Part shown: positions 1-9,170 of the stretch, piece after piece
Position numbering within the stretch: the first letter of the stretch is position 1
Layout of the letters: every line of letters begins with the position of its first letter
Origin: Exobasidium rhododendri
Lineage: Eukaryota > Basidiomycota > Exobasidiomycetes > Exobasidiales > Exobasidiaceae
Direction: 5' to 3'
Assembly (NCBI GenBank): GCA_026210745.1
Contig: CP110630.1
Location: 3,410,001-3,474,000 of the forward strand
Length of the DNA stretch: 64,000 bases
Program-made: the position numbers and the translations under genes
The notes under the pieces: generated by a model
Database searches by the model: none
What the model was told of the DNA's origin: nothing
What the model saw: only the letters and a program-made list of their open reading frames with translations

Positions 1-1962
1 ACGCAACCATGCCGGTAGCAGATCTGATACGTAATGGGGGTGCAAAGAGAGGAGGGAGGGTTCCAGGCGGTGGAGGTACGAACATGGCTACTACTCAAAG
101 GACGCACAATGGCCCTTTGCAAGCACCTACAGGGAGATCGATTGTCACTATGAGGAAATTTCTGACGTCTCGCTGGATGGCAGAAAGTCAATTTCTCAAT
201 CTAGAAGCGATGGCAGCAGACACGATCCTCCTTGAAGAAGAGTTGAAACCGCCTGGTGCGCCGGGCGCCCACAGAGACTTGGGAAGTGTGATGTGGAAGC
301 TATGCAGAGAGCTATTTCCCAATGTAAGTCGTTTCTGGTCGGTCATCAAAGCGAAGAAGCTGTACTGATAAGTTTGGATGGGTTTTTCTCTTCTTATGAT
401 CAGGTCACTACCATTAATCTTGCTAAGAATGACTTCAAGACGCTGGTCCCCGTTGCTACCTTGGCAGAATTCTTGCCAAATCTTAAGAATCTGTCCTTGG
501 AGAGCAATGATATCAAATGGGTGCGCGATCTCACGTTTCATAGCTCCAAGGGACGATCGGCACAGAGCAAGTTCAACGACCTCAACGAATTGATTCTGAC
601 CGGCAATCCAGTTCACGATAATGCTATGGCAGCCGGAAACGAAGAAGGCTATCGAGCAGAAGTCTTGGCTCGATTTCCACAATTAAAGATGCTCGACAAA
701 GCGCCAGTCTCTCAGACTGAAAGCAGCTTCGCCAATTTACCGAGTAGCAGCAAAGGCAAAGCTTCTACGATTGGAGTCGCTAGAGGTGCAGCAGGCGCCG
801 GAGTAGAAGTGAGGGAATTTCCCCTCGCCATCCGAAATAAAGGTTTCGCCGATCATGAAGCCAACGGCATCCTTCCTGCATTCCTGTCAAAGTGAGTCGG
901 GGTGGGGTGCATTCCTGCGTTTGTCTTTCTTCCTTCCCTTTACGCTGAACTCTTCTGCTTCATGAGCCAGATACTTTGAAATGTTCGACACCAATCGAGA
1001 TTCTCTGCGAGCCGTGTACTCTGCCAATGCGACATTCTCAGTCGTCACTTCATCTAATGTCCCACCCAAGGCCAGATCAGCCGGCTACCACCACACGCTT
1101 CCTCGTCAGAAGGATCTCAGTTGGAGGGCGTACAAAGAGATTCCCAGTCACAACATCATGACGTTGGGCGTTCGTTCCGCCGCCAAGGGCTTCCCAAGAG
1201 GACCAGGTGCGATTCTCAAGACGATTCTCAAGTTTCCAAAGACAACACATCCCCTCACCGATGCATCAAAATTTGTCGTCGACGGATGGATCATCAATAA
1301 TGCCGTCGTCGGTGCCAATCTGGGGGGCGCTGACAAGGCTGCTGGCATTCCTTCGAACAAGCCGGATGCTCTCCTCTTTATCTCTGTTCAAGGCGAATTC
1401 CAAGAACACCCGTCTTTAGGACTTCGATCGTTCAGCCGAAGCTTTGTGGTTGCACCAGTCGTTCCCGGCTCCACGGCGGCAAATCTAGGATGGCCCTGTG
1501 TCATCATATCTGATCAACTGACTGTTCGACAGTACGCCGGAACAAATGCTTGGAACGTCGGTGCAGAAGTGGCCAGTGCAACAGTGGCTGCTGGGGGTGC
1601 CCCGACCATCACACCAACGTCTGGGAACGCCGCCACCTCCCTCGACTTGGCTTCTTTACCTCCTCATCTGAGAGGCATAGCTCCAGCGCAAGGACTTGTG
1701 CGTATATGCTTGGGTCCCTTTCTCTTCGTCCATGGCGTCCACAATACTTACTTTGCCTATTCCCTGCCCCCCAAACCCCCCCTTTGATCAGAGCGAGCAA
1801 CAACACAGCCTCTCCATTCAACTGGCTGCCCAGACCAATCTGACATACCCCTTTGCCGTTCAATGTCTGAGCGAGAACAACTGGGATCCCACTCAAGCCT
1901 TCAACAACTTCCAAGCCCTGAAGAGCGCGAATTCTATTCCAGTCGAAGCGTTCGTCTCTTAG
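1..1962 (+). CDS. MEX67: mRNA export receptor Mex67 (NXF1/TAP family), 5' partial
   Basis: Exons read as <1-323, 404-891, 971-1697 and 1792-1962; all joins keep frame. The reading frame is open to the left edge, so the start and probably the RNA-binding N-terminus lie outside the window; ATG at 9 is only the first one visible. Domains in order: linker ending in QFLNL and FPN, leucine-rich repeats (TINLAKND, LKNLSLESNDI, LNELILTGNPV), an NTF2-like domain starting YFEMFDTNRDSLRAVY, and a C-terminal UBA-like TAP-C domain (TNLTYPFAVQCLSENNWD) that in the family binds FG-nucleoporins. Known role: with Mtr2 it carries mRNPs through nuclear pores. The gene ends with TAP-C as expected. Identification rests on this domain order; confidence is high. 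Confidence 0.93.
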
Positions 1963-2476
1963 AAGGAAGCGCTTTTCTCTCTCTCCCAGTCTTAATCATA
2001 CACTACACTATCTTCTTCTTCATCCATCAATACACACACACACACACCCTTGTAAGAGTTTATTTCTTGCATGGAAATAACATCAATGCCCACGGATCTA
2101 GATGTAAGAAGCGCTGAGATAAGCTAGGCAGAGGCCGTACGTCACCCACACGCCACGAGAGTACGTGGATACACCACCCTTGCCTGACTTTGCATTCTAC
2201 CTTGACTTTGGATGTGGAGGAGACCATAGGTTGTTCCGCCAAGTCCGACTGCAGTCATTGGTAATGCAGGAAGAATCTGATTTGACAAACTTCAATTCCC
2301 GCAAAATCACCCCCTCGCTTTAGCCAGATTTTTTTGTGTTGTGAGCGCCGGCTGCGAGATTGCTGATTGGGGACGATTCTTTATATTGGAAGATTTCCCC
2401 GCAATTCCGAAGATTACCGTGCCCTACCTCTTGCCTCTCCTCGCACACTCCCTACCATCTTATTACTACAACTAAC
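1963..2476. other. intergenic: MEX67 3' region and lactate dehydrogenase promoter
   Basis: 514 bp without a supported gene. It holds a short (AC)n microsatellite at about 2033-2047. A CT-rich stretch (about 2425-2475) leads directly into the ATG at 2477, which fits a fungal promoter/5' leader. No TATA box or RNA gene was recognised. Confidence 0.5.
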
Positions 2477-4158
2477 ATGTCCGAGAAGATGATCTCAGCC
2501 GACGAGGTCGCAAAGCACAACAGTAAAGAGTCTTGTCATGTCATTGTCCATGGCCACATTTACGACGTCACTGAATTCTTGCCCGATCACCCAGGTGAGT
2601 GTTGAACGAAGGACGGCCCTTTGGGAGAAGTGGCGAGTGCGAGGTTGCTCATAGTTATCTGATTCGGACCTTGATTAGGTGGAAGTGGAATCATCCTCAA
2701 GTATGCTGGAAAGGATGCAACGTGAGTGCTACTTCTGGCCCTGCCGCTTCGATGACTCAGAGACGATACTGAACGTGCGCGCCACCCCCCTTGAACAGTG
2801 AAGCATACGACCCTATTCACCCGCCCGGCACTTTGGAGGAGAACCTGCCAAAGGAAAAGCATCTGGGAAAGGTAGATCCCACCACAGTCAAGAAGGAAAG
2901 CAAAGTCGCCTCCGAGGAAGACAAGCAGATTGCAGAGAACTTCAAGTCAATTCCCTCCCTCGACCAATGCCTGAATCTGTATGATTTCGAGGTAGTCGCT
3001 CGACAAGTCCTCAAAGGCACCGCCTGGGCGTACTACTCTTCAGGAGCAGACGACGAAGTCACAATGAGAGAGAACAATACAGCATTCGGTAGGATTTGGT
3101 TTCGACCTAGAATCTTACGAGATGTGTCCAACATCGACTACTCGACCTCGCTCTTGGGACAGAAGTCAACTTTGCCCATTTACATCACAGCTACTGCATT
3201 GGGTAAACTAGGACATCCCGATGGAGAAAAGAACCTAACAATTGCTGCAGGAAGAGAAGGCATCATTCAGATGATCCCTACGTTGGCAAGCTGCAGCTTT
3301 GACGAGATTGTCGATGCTCGAGTCAATGAACAACAGGTGCAATTCTTCCAACTGTACGTCAATTCAAATCGAGCCATCACAGAGAAGATCATCCATCGAG
3401 CAGAGGAACGAGGCATCAAGGCTTTGTTCGTGACTGTTGATGCACCACAACTCGGAAGGAGAGAAAAGGATATGAGGATCAAGTTTGAAGACACCGGAAG
3501 TCGAGTGCAGAACGATGGGAAGGACAACGTAGATCGTAGTCAAGGAGCTGCCCGAGCAATATCCTCCTTCATTGATCCAAGTCTAAGTTGGGACGATTTG
3601 CATTGGCTTCGGAGCGTCACTAGGATTCCTATTGTTCTCAAGGGTGTTCAGACGTGGGAAGATGCTGTTCGCGCTGCCGAAATGGGACTGTCTGGAGTGG
3701 TACTCTCTAACCATGGTGGACGTCAACTTGACTTTAGTCGATCAGGAATTGAGATCCTGGGTGAAGTAGTCCAGGAACTCAAGGCCAGAAAATTGTTCTC
3801 TCCCATGTTCCAGCTCTTTGTTGACGGAGGTATCCGAAGAGCGAGTGATGCGTTGAAGGCAGTCGCGATGGGGGCTACCGCCGTAGGAATCGGAAGACCT
3901 TTTCTGTATGCCTACTCCGCCTACGGCCCTGATGGTGTTCAACATGCGATCAAGCTTCTCAAAGCCGAGATGGAGATGAACATGAGACTAATCGGAGCGC
4001 CTACACTTAAGGATCTCGTACCGGAGATGGTCGATACAAAGTCTCTCAGCAGTCACAGCGTTTTCCCAGATACAAATGCTTCGTCTGTGTATGAGAGGCT
4101 CAGCACTGCCGTTGGAGGACCAAACGAGCCCGTCGGTAAACCTTCCATCAAATTGTGA
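2477..4158 (+). CDS. CYB2: flavocytochrome b2-type L-lactate dehydrogenase (cytochrome b5 + FMN domain)
   Basis: Exons 2477-2594, 2679-2721 and 2799-4158 give 506 aa. The N-terminal 80 residues are a cytochrome b5-like heme domain; its HPGG motif is split by intron 1 inside a glycine codon, and the second heme-ligand histidine is probably that in DPIHPPG. The rest is an FMN alpha-hydroxyacid dehydrogenase barrel with FFQLYVN, VTVDAP, the catalytic-base motif SNHGGRQLD and the phosphate-binding VDGGIRR and GATAVGIGRPFL segments. Known reaction: L-lactate to pyruvate with electrons passed to cytochrome c. The protein starts directly in the heme domain; I see no mitochondrial presequence, unlike yeast Cyb2, so it may act outside the intermembrane space. 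A related hydroxyacid oxidase specificity cannot be excluded. Confidence 0.9.
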
Positions 4159-4412
4159 TCCTCTTTGTACTTGCCATCATCTTTTCCTTTTTACGATAAT
4201 GTCATCCCTCTTACTCCCTCCATGTTTTACGACAATGTAGAGATGCTTCCAATGAGGGATGTTTAAAAAGAGGGCGGGCAATGCCCACGCGACTTTTGGT
4301 AGGTAAGCGGGCGGGGATTTGGCCTCTGATTGGCTCCATCCTACTTGTTCCGCCGCGCCTATTTCCATCGGCTTGCATCTTTTCGTCACCCTCTTGCATC
4401 CATCACACCATC

Positions 4413-5177
4413 ATGTCTATGCCTCTCACTGTCCGAGGTGTGACCGGCGCCTTGGGTCGCCATGCAGTCGTCGCCTCAAAGCAGCAGCAACAACTGCCAG
4501 CCGTTCTGTACATGCGTCACACCTTCGCCGCTGCTCAACGCCGACAAGAGCAGCAACAGTTACTTGCTCGATCAGCTAGTACCAGCGCAAGAGCACCTAC
4601 CACGCTTCTCAGTGAAAAGGAGGCAATGGAGCTGCTCAACAAACAGAGGAGTTTGCGACCAAACAGTCCTCATTTGACCATCTACCAACCTCAATTGACT
4701 TGGTACGGCTCGATTGCTCACCGAATTACTGGTGTCGGTCTCAGCGGTTGTAAGTTCTCCCCTTGGCTGGCATTAGTGTGGGGCCATTCCATTCATTGAC
4801 GATCGTTTTCCACCACAGTGCTATACGTATGGGCCATTTCTTATCTTGCACTTCCATACACACCGATTGGTGAAATCGCCTCGTCAGCTAGCTTGATTCA
4901 TTACGCTTCCTTGGCACCTTACTGGCTCAAGTTGACTCTCAAAGCTCCTCTGGCGTTTGCAGCTAGCTACCACACCTGGAACGGCTTCCGGCACTTGGCA
5001 TGGGACTACGGCTACTGTGAGTCTATAGTGCTGCCACTTTCGAACGTACGTGTCATCTCACACGTCTGTCGGTCATGCTTGCTGCACACAGGTCTTTCCA
5101 TGAAGGGAGTTTACGCTTCAGGCTACACTGTTATTGGCGTCTCAGTCCTTACCACCATTGGTCTTTGCTTGATGTAG
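4413..5177 (+). CDS. SDH3: succinate dehydrogenase cytochrome b560 subunit (SDHC/Sdh3)
   Basis: Exons 4413-4749, 4819-5016 and 5092-5177 give 206 aa. The N-terminus is rich in Arg, Gln and Ser with no acidic residues, typical of a mitochondrial presequence. The mature part has the family signature [13 protein letters not shown] (quinone-site region), three hydrophobic helices, and the [12 protein letters not shown] segment containing the heme b ligand region. Role: membrane anchor of complex II, passing electrons from succinate to ubiquinone. Intron 2 is 75 nt (a multiple of three) and has no stop, so retention would insert 25 residues just before the last helix. The convergent MOG1 gene ends only 67 bp downstream. 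Confidence 0.92.
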
Positions 5178-5244
5178 CAGCAGCAGCAGCAAAGCGTTGA
5201 TTGGATCGTGCGTATGATATAATGTACACTTATTGTGAAGCAAG

Positions 5245-5968
5245 TCAGCTAGCAAAAAGATTCCAATCTTTGATCCGAAGGGTTTGTGCTGCCTTGAGGA
5301 AGGTGGACTTCGCTTGCTCTGATGAAGCGGGAGTATTGGTGGAGAGAATAGGCTCATTCAGGCTCAAGACGAGGTCTACATCCTTTGCAGGAGTCAGTCT
5401 CCAGAGAGCTAGATAGATGCGCACTCGATCATGCGGCTCCTTTTCTCTTCCGAATTTCTGGATCGTTTGCTCGCCTACCACGAGCAGTGGGATGGGCGTT
5501 GGAGTGTTGCTGTCGACTGACGACTGATTGAGTGGGGAAGGATGTGTGCCTGGAACCGAGAGTATCTCAATGATCTCAGATGAAGTGGCAGAGTTGTCGT
5601 GAGCAAGAGAATTGAAGTGGAAACTGCAGTCGCAGGATTTGTGATTAAGATCTTGTGCGAGTAAGAAAATGACGAGCAAACATCGCTTTCTGACTCTCAC
5701 CGGATAGCGTCTTCCAGATCGGCTTTCGCACTCCCCTCTTTGACGCTCTCCAGCACCTCTACAATGATGGTAGTGTTATCATCTACGCCCAGCAGCACCT
5801 CTTGATTATCGGGCACCTGTCTAAGATCACTGCAGGTACCAGATGTCGTCTCAGTCGATGGAGTTGCTTTATATCCACTTTCTTCTCGACAACTCCTCAC
5901 CTAGCATCTATGAGCTTGCCTTCTACTTCTGCACTGATGGCACCTCCGAACAATTGGCGGGTGCTCAT
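5245..5968 (-). CDS. MOG1: Mog1, Ran GTPase-binding nuclear import factor
   Basis: Exons on the minus strand 5968-5901, 5829-5701 and 5623-5245 give 191 aa. The start ATG at 5968 was chosen because it gives the family N-terminus LFGGAI followed across intron 1 by DASDLRQVPDNQEV, the conserved Ran-contacting region of Mog1. A later conserved block reads RFHFNSLAHDN, and the C-terminal half has RVRIYLALWRLTPAKDVDLVLSLN in two adjacent pieces. Known role: Mog1 binds Ran/Gsp1 and helps release nucleotide during nuclear import. Both introns are 71-77 nt with GTGAG donors and CTGCAG acceptors. It is divergent from RPF1, sharing a 258 bp intergenic region. Confidence 0.9.
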
Positions 5969-6226
5969 TTGCAGGAGAGGGGGGATATCACGATGAGGAT
6001 CAAAGGATCGATCAGTCACTCCGAAGCTGCACCAGGGAGAGTGGAGAAGCGCAACACGTGACGTGGCTTGTTCTCTCGAGCTTGAAATTTAAAATTTGGG
6101 AAGGATTAAAGGACATCCTTTCTGAGGTGGTCCTCCTCGGCTTTGAGATCTGCTATTTCTACAGAGACTCAAACGGTCGAACACACTTTCCCAAACATCT
6201 CAATTGACACTAAGCACACACCAGTC

Positions 6227-7668
6227 ATGCCTGGCTCTTCGAAAGCTCCGAGGACGTCTGCAATCGAAGGCGGGAACTTTAAGCACATTGGCAACAAGCA
6301 TAAACGGCAAGATCTATTCAAAGAGCACCGCAAGCACAAAGCGCAAGAGAAGCTCAAGAGGCGGATCGCGAGAGCAAAGGACGAGAGGGGGGAAGAGGGT
6401 GCCAAAAAGAAGAGGGTGAGTGGAAGAAAGGTGTTTGAGGTGTTGGATGAAGGGAGCTGATGTGCTTATTTGCGGTTTAGGCTCGGCTTGATGCAAATGT
6501 GCCCAAGACGATCGAGAACACGAGAGATTACAACCCGACAATCATTAATGCACCCAACACGCACCCAGGCCCAGGTCCATCTGCCGCCTCAACAGCGGTG
6601 ATGGCAGGTCCGTCGAAGCTGAATGGCGGACTCGAGACTGATAGCGAAGATGGAGACGAGGATGAGGAGGATGCTGAAGCGGAGGAATCGGAGGCGGGTA
6701 GCTCGGACGAAGAGGAAGACGAAGATCCACACGCTCCCCCTGCTCTTCTCATCACCACTTCGATGCCATCAAACAGCACTTCACCGCATCTCTCCTCTGC
6801 CAATGCTCGATCGCATCCAGCGGAGAGGGTTCGGCAGTTTGTCGATGAGTTGCTGAACATTTTCCCCGGTGCAGAATATCGTCCGAGGGCAAAGGCGAGA
6901 GGAGTTGGACTAGGCAAGATTGCCAATTGGGCCCGAACTAGAGGCTACGGTGCTATGCTGATCGTCGGGGAAGATAAGAAGGAGCCTTTCAGTCTGACTG
7001 TCATCGGACTGCCCCATGGTCCTACTGCTTTCTTCCGCTTGACGAGCATCTCAATGGGAAAGGAAATCTACGGACATGCGCGACCGACACCGCACACGCC
7101 CGAGCTCATCCTGAACAACTTCACCACTACGTTAGGTCATCAAGTTGGATCGTTGTTGCAAGGACTCTTTCCCAGAATACCTCAGTTAGAAGGACGGCAA
7201 GTTGTCACTGCGCATAACCAGCGAGATTACGTCTTCTTTCGACGACATCGGTACATGTTCAAAAGCGACGAAAAGGCCAAACTGCAAGAGATTGGGCCCA
7301 GATTTACACTAAAGCTGCGAAGCTTGAAGAAGGGCTTGCCAAAGGGCGCAGGCGTGTGGGATGGAGAGATTCACTTTGACGGAAAGGAGAATGAGGTGGC
7401 AGAGGACCTTAGCGGATCGAATCTTGCGCAAGAGGCAGGACAGCAAGAGGGCAATGCTAGCGAGAACGTCACGTCATCGAAGCCATCCCAAGCAACGAAG
7501 AAGAGGGCAAGGCCAGACGAGGTGGTTGAAGGCTACGACTTTGAGTGGAGAGTGAGTGTGACACGGGTGTGGTATGGGCAGTGGTGTGGTGGAACCGGTG
7601 ACTGACTCTCTCTCTCTTCCTCCTCGCAGCCCAAGATGGGCGTGTCCAGACGAAACTTTTACCTGTAA
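6227..7668 (+). CDS. RPF1: ribosome production factor 1 (Brix-domain 60S assembly factor)
   Basis: Exons 6227-6415, 6481-7551 and 7630-7668 give 432 aa. The N-terminus is very basic (GNKHKRQDLFKEHRKHK), followed by VPKTIENTR, an acidic Asp/Glu-rich stretch and then the Brix domain. That domain shows NIFPGAEYRPR, LTVIGLPHGPTAFF, NNFTTTLGHQVG, LFPRIPQLEGRQVVT and the sigma70-like basic segment. The last exon is only 13 codons and supplies the family C-terminus PKMGVSRRNFYL. Role: nucleolar assembly of the large ribosomal subunit (27S pre-rRNA processing). The acidic insertion is longer than in yeast. It is co-directional with nothing close; the next gene (NCE101) converges. Confidence 0.94.
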
Positions 7669-7920
7669 TTGCTCATTCGCGTACCATCTCGAGCGCTATC
7701 AATGTAATCACACTCGTATCGGCAAGCTGACAGTGTATTACGAGGCCTTGTACTGCATCGGGTCCCTTGCAGAGTAGCAAGCATTGTCACGTCCCCTCCT
7801 TGAACCGCGATCCTTCATCTCCACTGCGAGACTTCTCGACCAAAGAGGGAGTTCTACCGCTTCCGTGCAGTACATGCTGTGGTGCGCTTCTCTGCAGCCA
7901 AGGACGTGCTTGAGTCAGCA

Positions 7921-8251
7921 TCAGACGAGCTTGACGTCCGTCTTTACCGCTTCTTGGCCTCCCGGTGGCGCTGTCGTTTTTGTCGTTGCTGCTCCTGGGC
8001 CTGTGTAGAGTGATCGAGGAGCAGGCGTCGAGTTCCACCATCGAGTGGTCACGTCCACCAAGGAACGACCTGCTGGTCTCAATGCCGCATTCTTCGGATC
8101 CGTCTCCCAGAGGTAGTATGCAAAGACGCCAGTCGCAAGACCGAGCACCGGGTCGGCAGCGCTGTTCAAATTCAAGATTATTAGCACGACAGTCCCCCCC
8201 CATCGCTACACGAGAACGCAGTACGCACCGGCCCACAAGATACTTGACCAT
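7921..8251 (-). CDS. NCE101: NCE101 family small membrane protein
   Basis: Two exons, 8251-8229 and 8161-7921, give 87 aa. The 23-nt first exon encodes MVKYLVG and ends inside an Arg codon; exon 2 continues AADPVLGLATGVFAYYLWETDP, one hydrophobic segment followed by a polar tail. This start, the DPVLG motif and the YYLWETDP end of the membrane segment match the fungal non-classical export protein 1 family. The family was named for a role in export of proteins lacking signal peptides in yeast; the mechanism is not established. The tail (about 45 residues, Pro/Ala/Thr-rich) is longer than in yeast. Confidence 0.82.
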
Positions 8252-8374
8252 CTTCCTTGATGGTGGTGACTGTCTCTAGCCTTCTTCCTTCGCTTGTCTC
8301 TCGGCGGACGCGACCTATCATCGGAAAAAATCAAGAGCCAAAAATAAAAAAAAATAAAAAAAAAGCAAAAAGGT

Positions 8375-8469
8375 TGGAAACGACGGGATTTGAACCCGCG
8401 ACCTCTCACAGAGACGAAACATAATGTCGGCATGCAAAGCGAGTGCTACTGCCCCTGAGCTACATTCCC
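8375..8469 (-). tRNA. tRNA-Ala (anticodon TGC) with a 22-nt intron
   Basis: Read on the minus strand the cloverleaf is complete. Acceptor GGGAATG pairs with CGTTTCC, including the G3:U70 pair that identifies alanine tRNA. The anticodon stem CTCGC pairs with GTGAG, the T stem GCGGG with CCCGT, and the discriminator base is A. The anticodon loop is TTTGCAT once a 22-nt intron after position 37 is removed. An A-rich run on the plus strand just beyond the 3' end (about 8340-8370) is oligo-T on this strand and fits a pol III terminator. Confidence 0.88.
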
Positions 8470-8614
8470 ATCCGTGGCAAACGTGAGAATAGGGAGGTTA
8501 TCATACACTCCCCGGTTGTCGAAGGAATCCTCGCGACAAAAAGGTATCTGATAGGCGTAAAGGAGAAAATATGCGCCGAGCAGGAGGGAGTGAAATCGGA
8601 AAAAGAAACAAAAA

Positions 8615-8719
8615 TGGAAACAGGGGGGATCGAACCCCCGGTCTTCCCATGTCAGCAGTGACAGGTGTACAACCTGCGACTAGTGCGGATGGGACGCTTT
8701 ACCACTTTGCCATGTTCCC
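8615..8719 (-). tRNA. tRNA-Ala-like gene (apparent anticodon CGC) with a 33-nt intron
   Basis: On the minus strand acceptor GGGAACA pairs with TGTTTCC (again with G3:U70), the anticodon stem TCCCA pairs perfectly with TGGGA, and the T arm GGGGG/CCCCC carries TTCGATC. Between the anticodon-stem halves lies a 33-nt intron containing a hairpin (CAGGT...ACCTG). The predicted loop TCCGCAA would give anticodon CGC but has C instead of the universal U at position 33, and the D stem has only two good pairs. It may be a functional divergent tRNA-Ala or a decaying copy. Confidence 0.6.
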
Positions 8720-8739
8720 AGCAATCTTGACGTGGAGGA

Positions 8740-8777
8740 GCCCAATAGGTTATGTAGGGCCCAATAGGTTATGTAGG
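8740..8777. repeat. 19-bp perfect tandem duplication
   Basis: Two back-to-back copies of a 19-bp unit beginning gcccaatagg (8740-8758 and 8759-8777), about 20 bp upstream of the second tRNA gene. It is probably a local replication-slippage duplication. Confidence 0.85.
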
Positions 8778-8784
8778 GCTCGCA

Positions 8785-9170
8785 CTTGAAGAGCGATTCT
8801 TGCCAGATGATCGTGTTGAAGCGTCACTAGTACTGCTCACCGGATGGCCGCAAAGAATCGAGCTTCTTGCTACGATGTATGCTACACACGAAACAGAGAT
8901 CAACCATGTCTTCGACTTGCACCGATCAGCAACCTTTTTCGGGCTTTTCGCCACCACGGCAAAGTTACTCCCTTGCTCGACGAGGTCTGGAGAGGAAAAG
9001 AGAGAGAGAGAGAAGAGCGCGCGCGCGCGCGACGCGAAGGGAAGGCGCGTGAAGGTTGTTGCGTCTGCGTCGACTTGATCGAGAAAAGTCCAACAAAATT
9101 AGGCTTCTTGACTGGGGTCCATACACAACCTACGCACACTTCCCATGACCTTCTAGTCCCACCAGCAACA
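8785..9170. other. intergenic: MSH6 upstream region
   Basis: 386 bp between the tRNA genes and MSH6. It contains a purine (AG)n run followed by alternating (CG)n at about 9000-9030 and then the MCB-like core ACGCG at 9032-9036, 135-140 bp before the MSH6 ATG. The run could form left-handed or otherwise unusual DNA. No gene was recognised. Confidence 0.5.

Noticed and set aside
8615-8719. Reading the second tRNA as tRNA-Tyr (GTA) from the hairpin TTGTACA
   Set aside because: That hairpin lies inside the intron; the outer stem TCCCA/TGGGA pairs perfectly and the acceptor has the alanine G3:U70.
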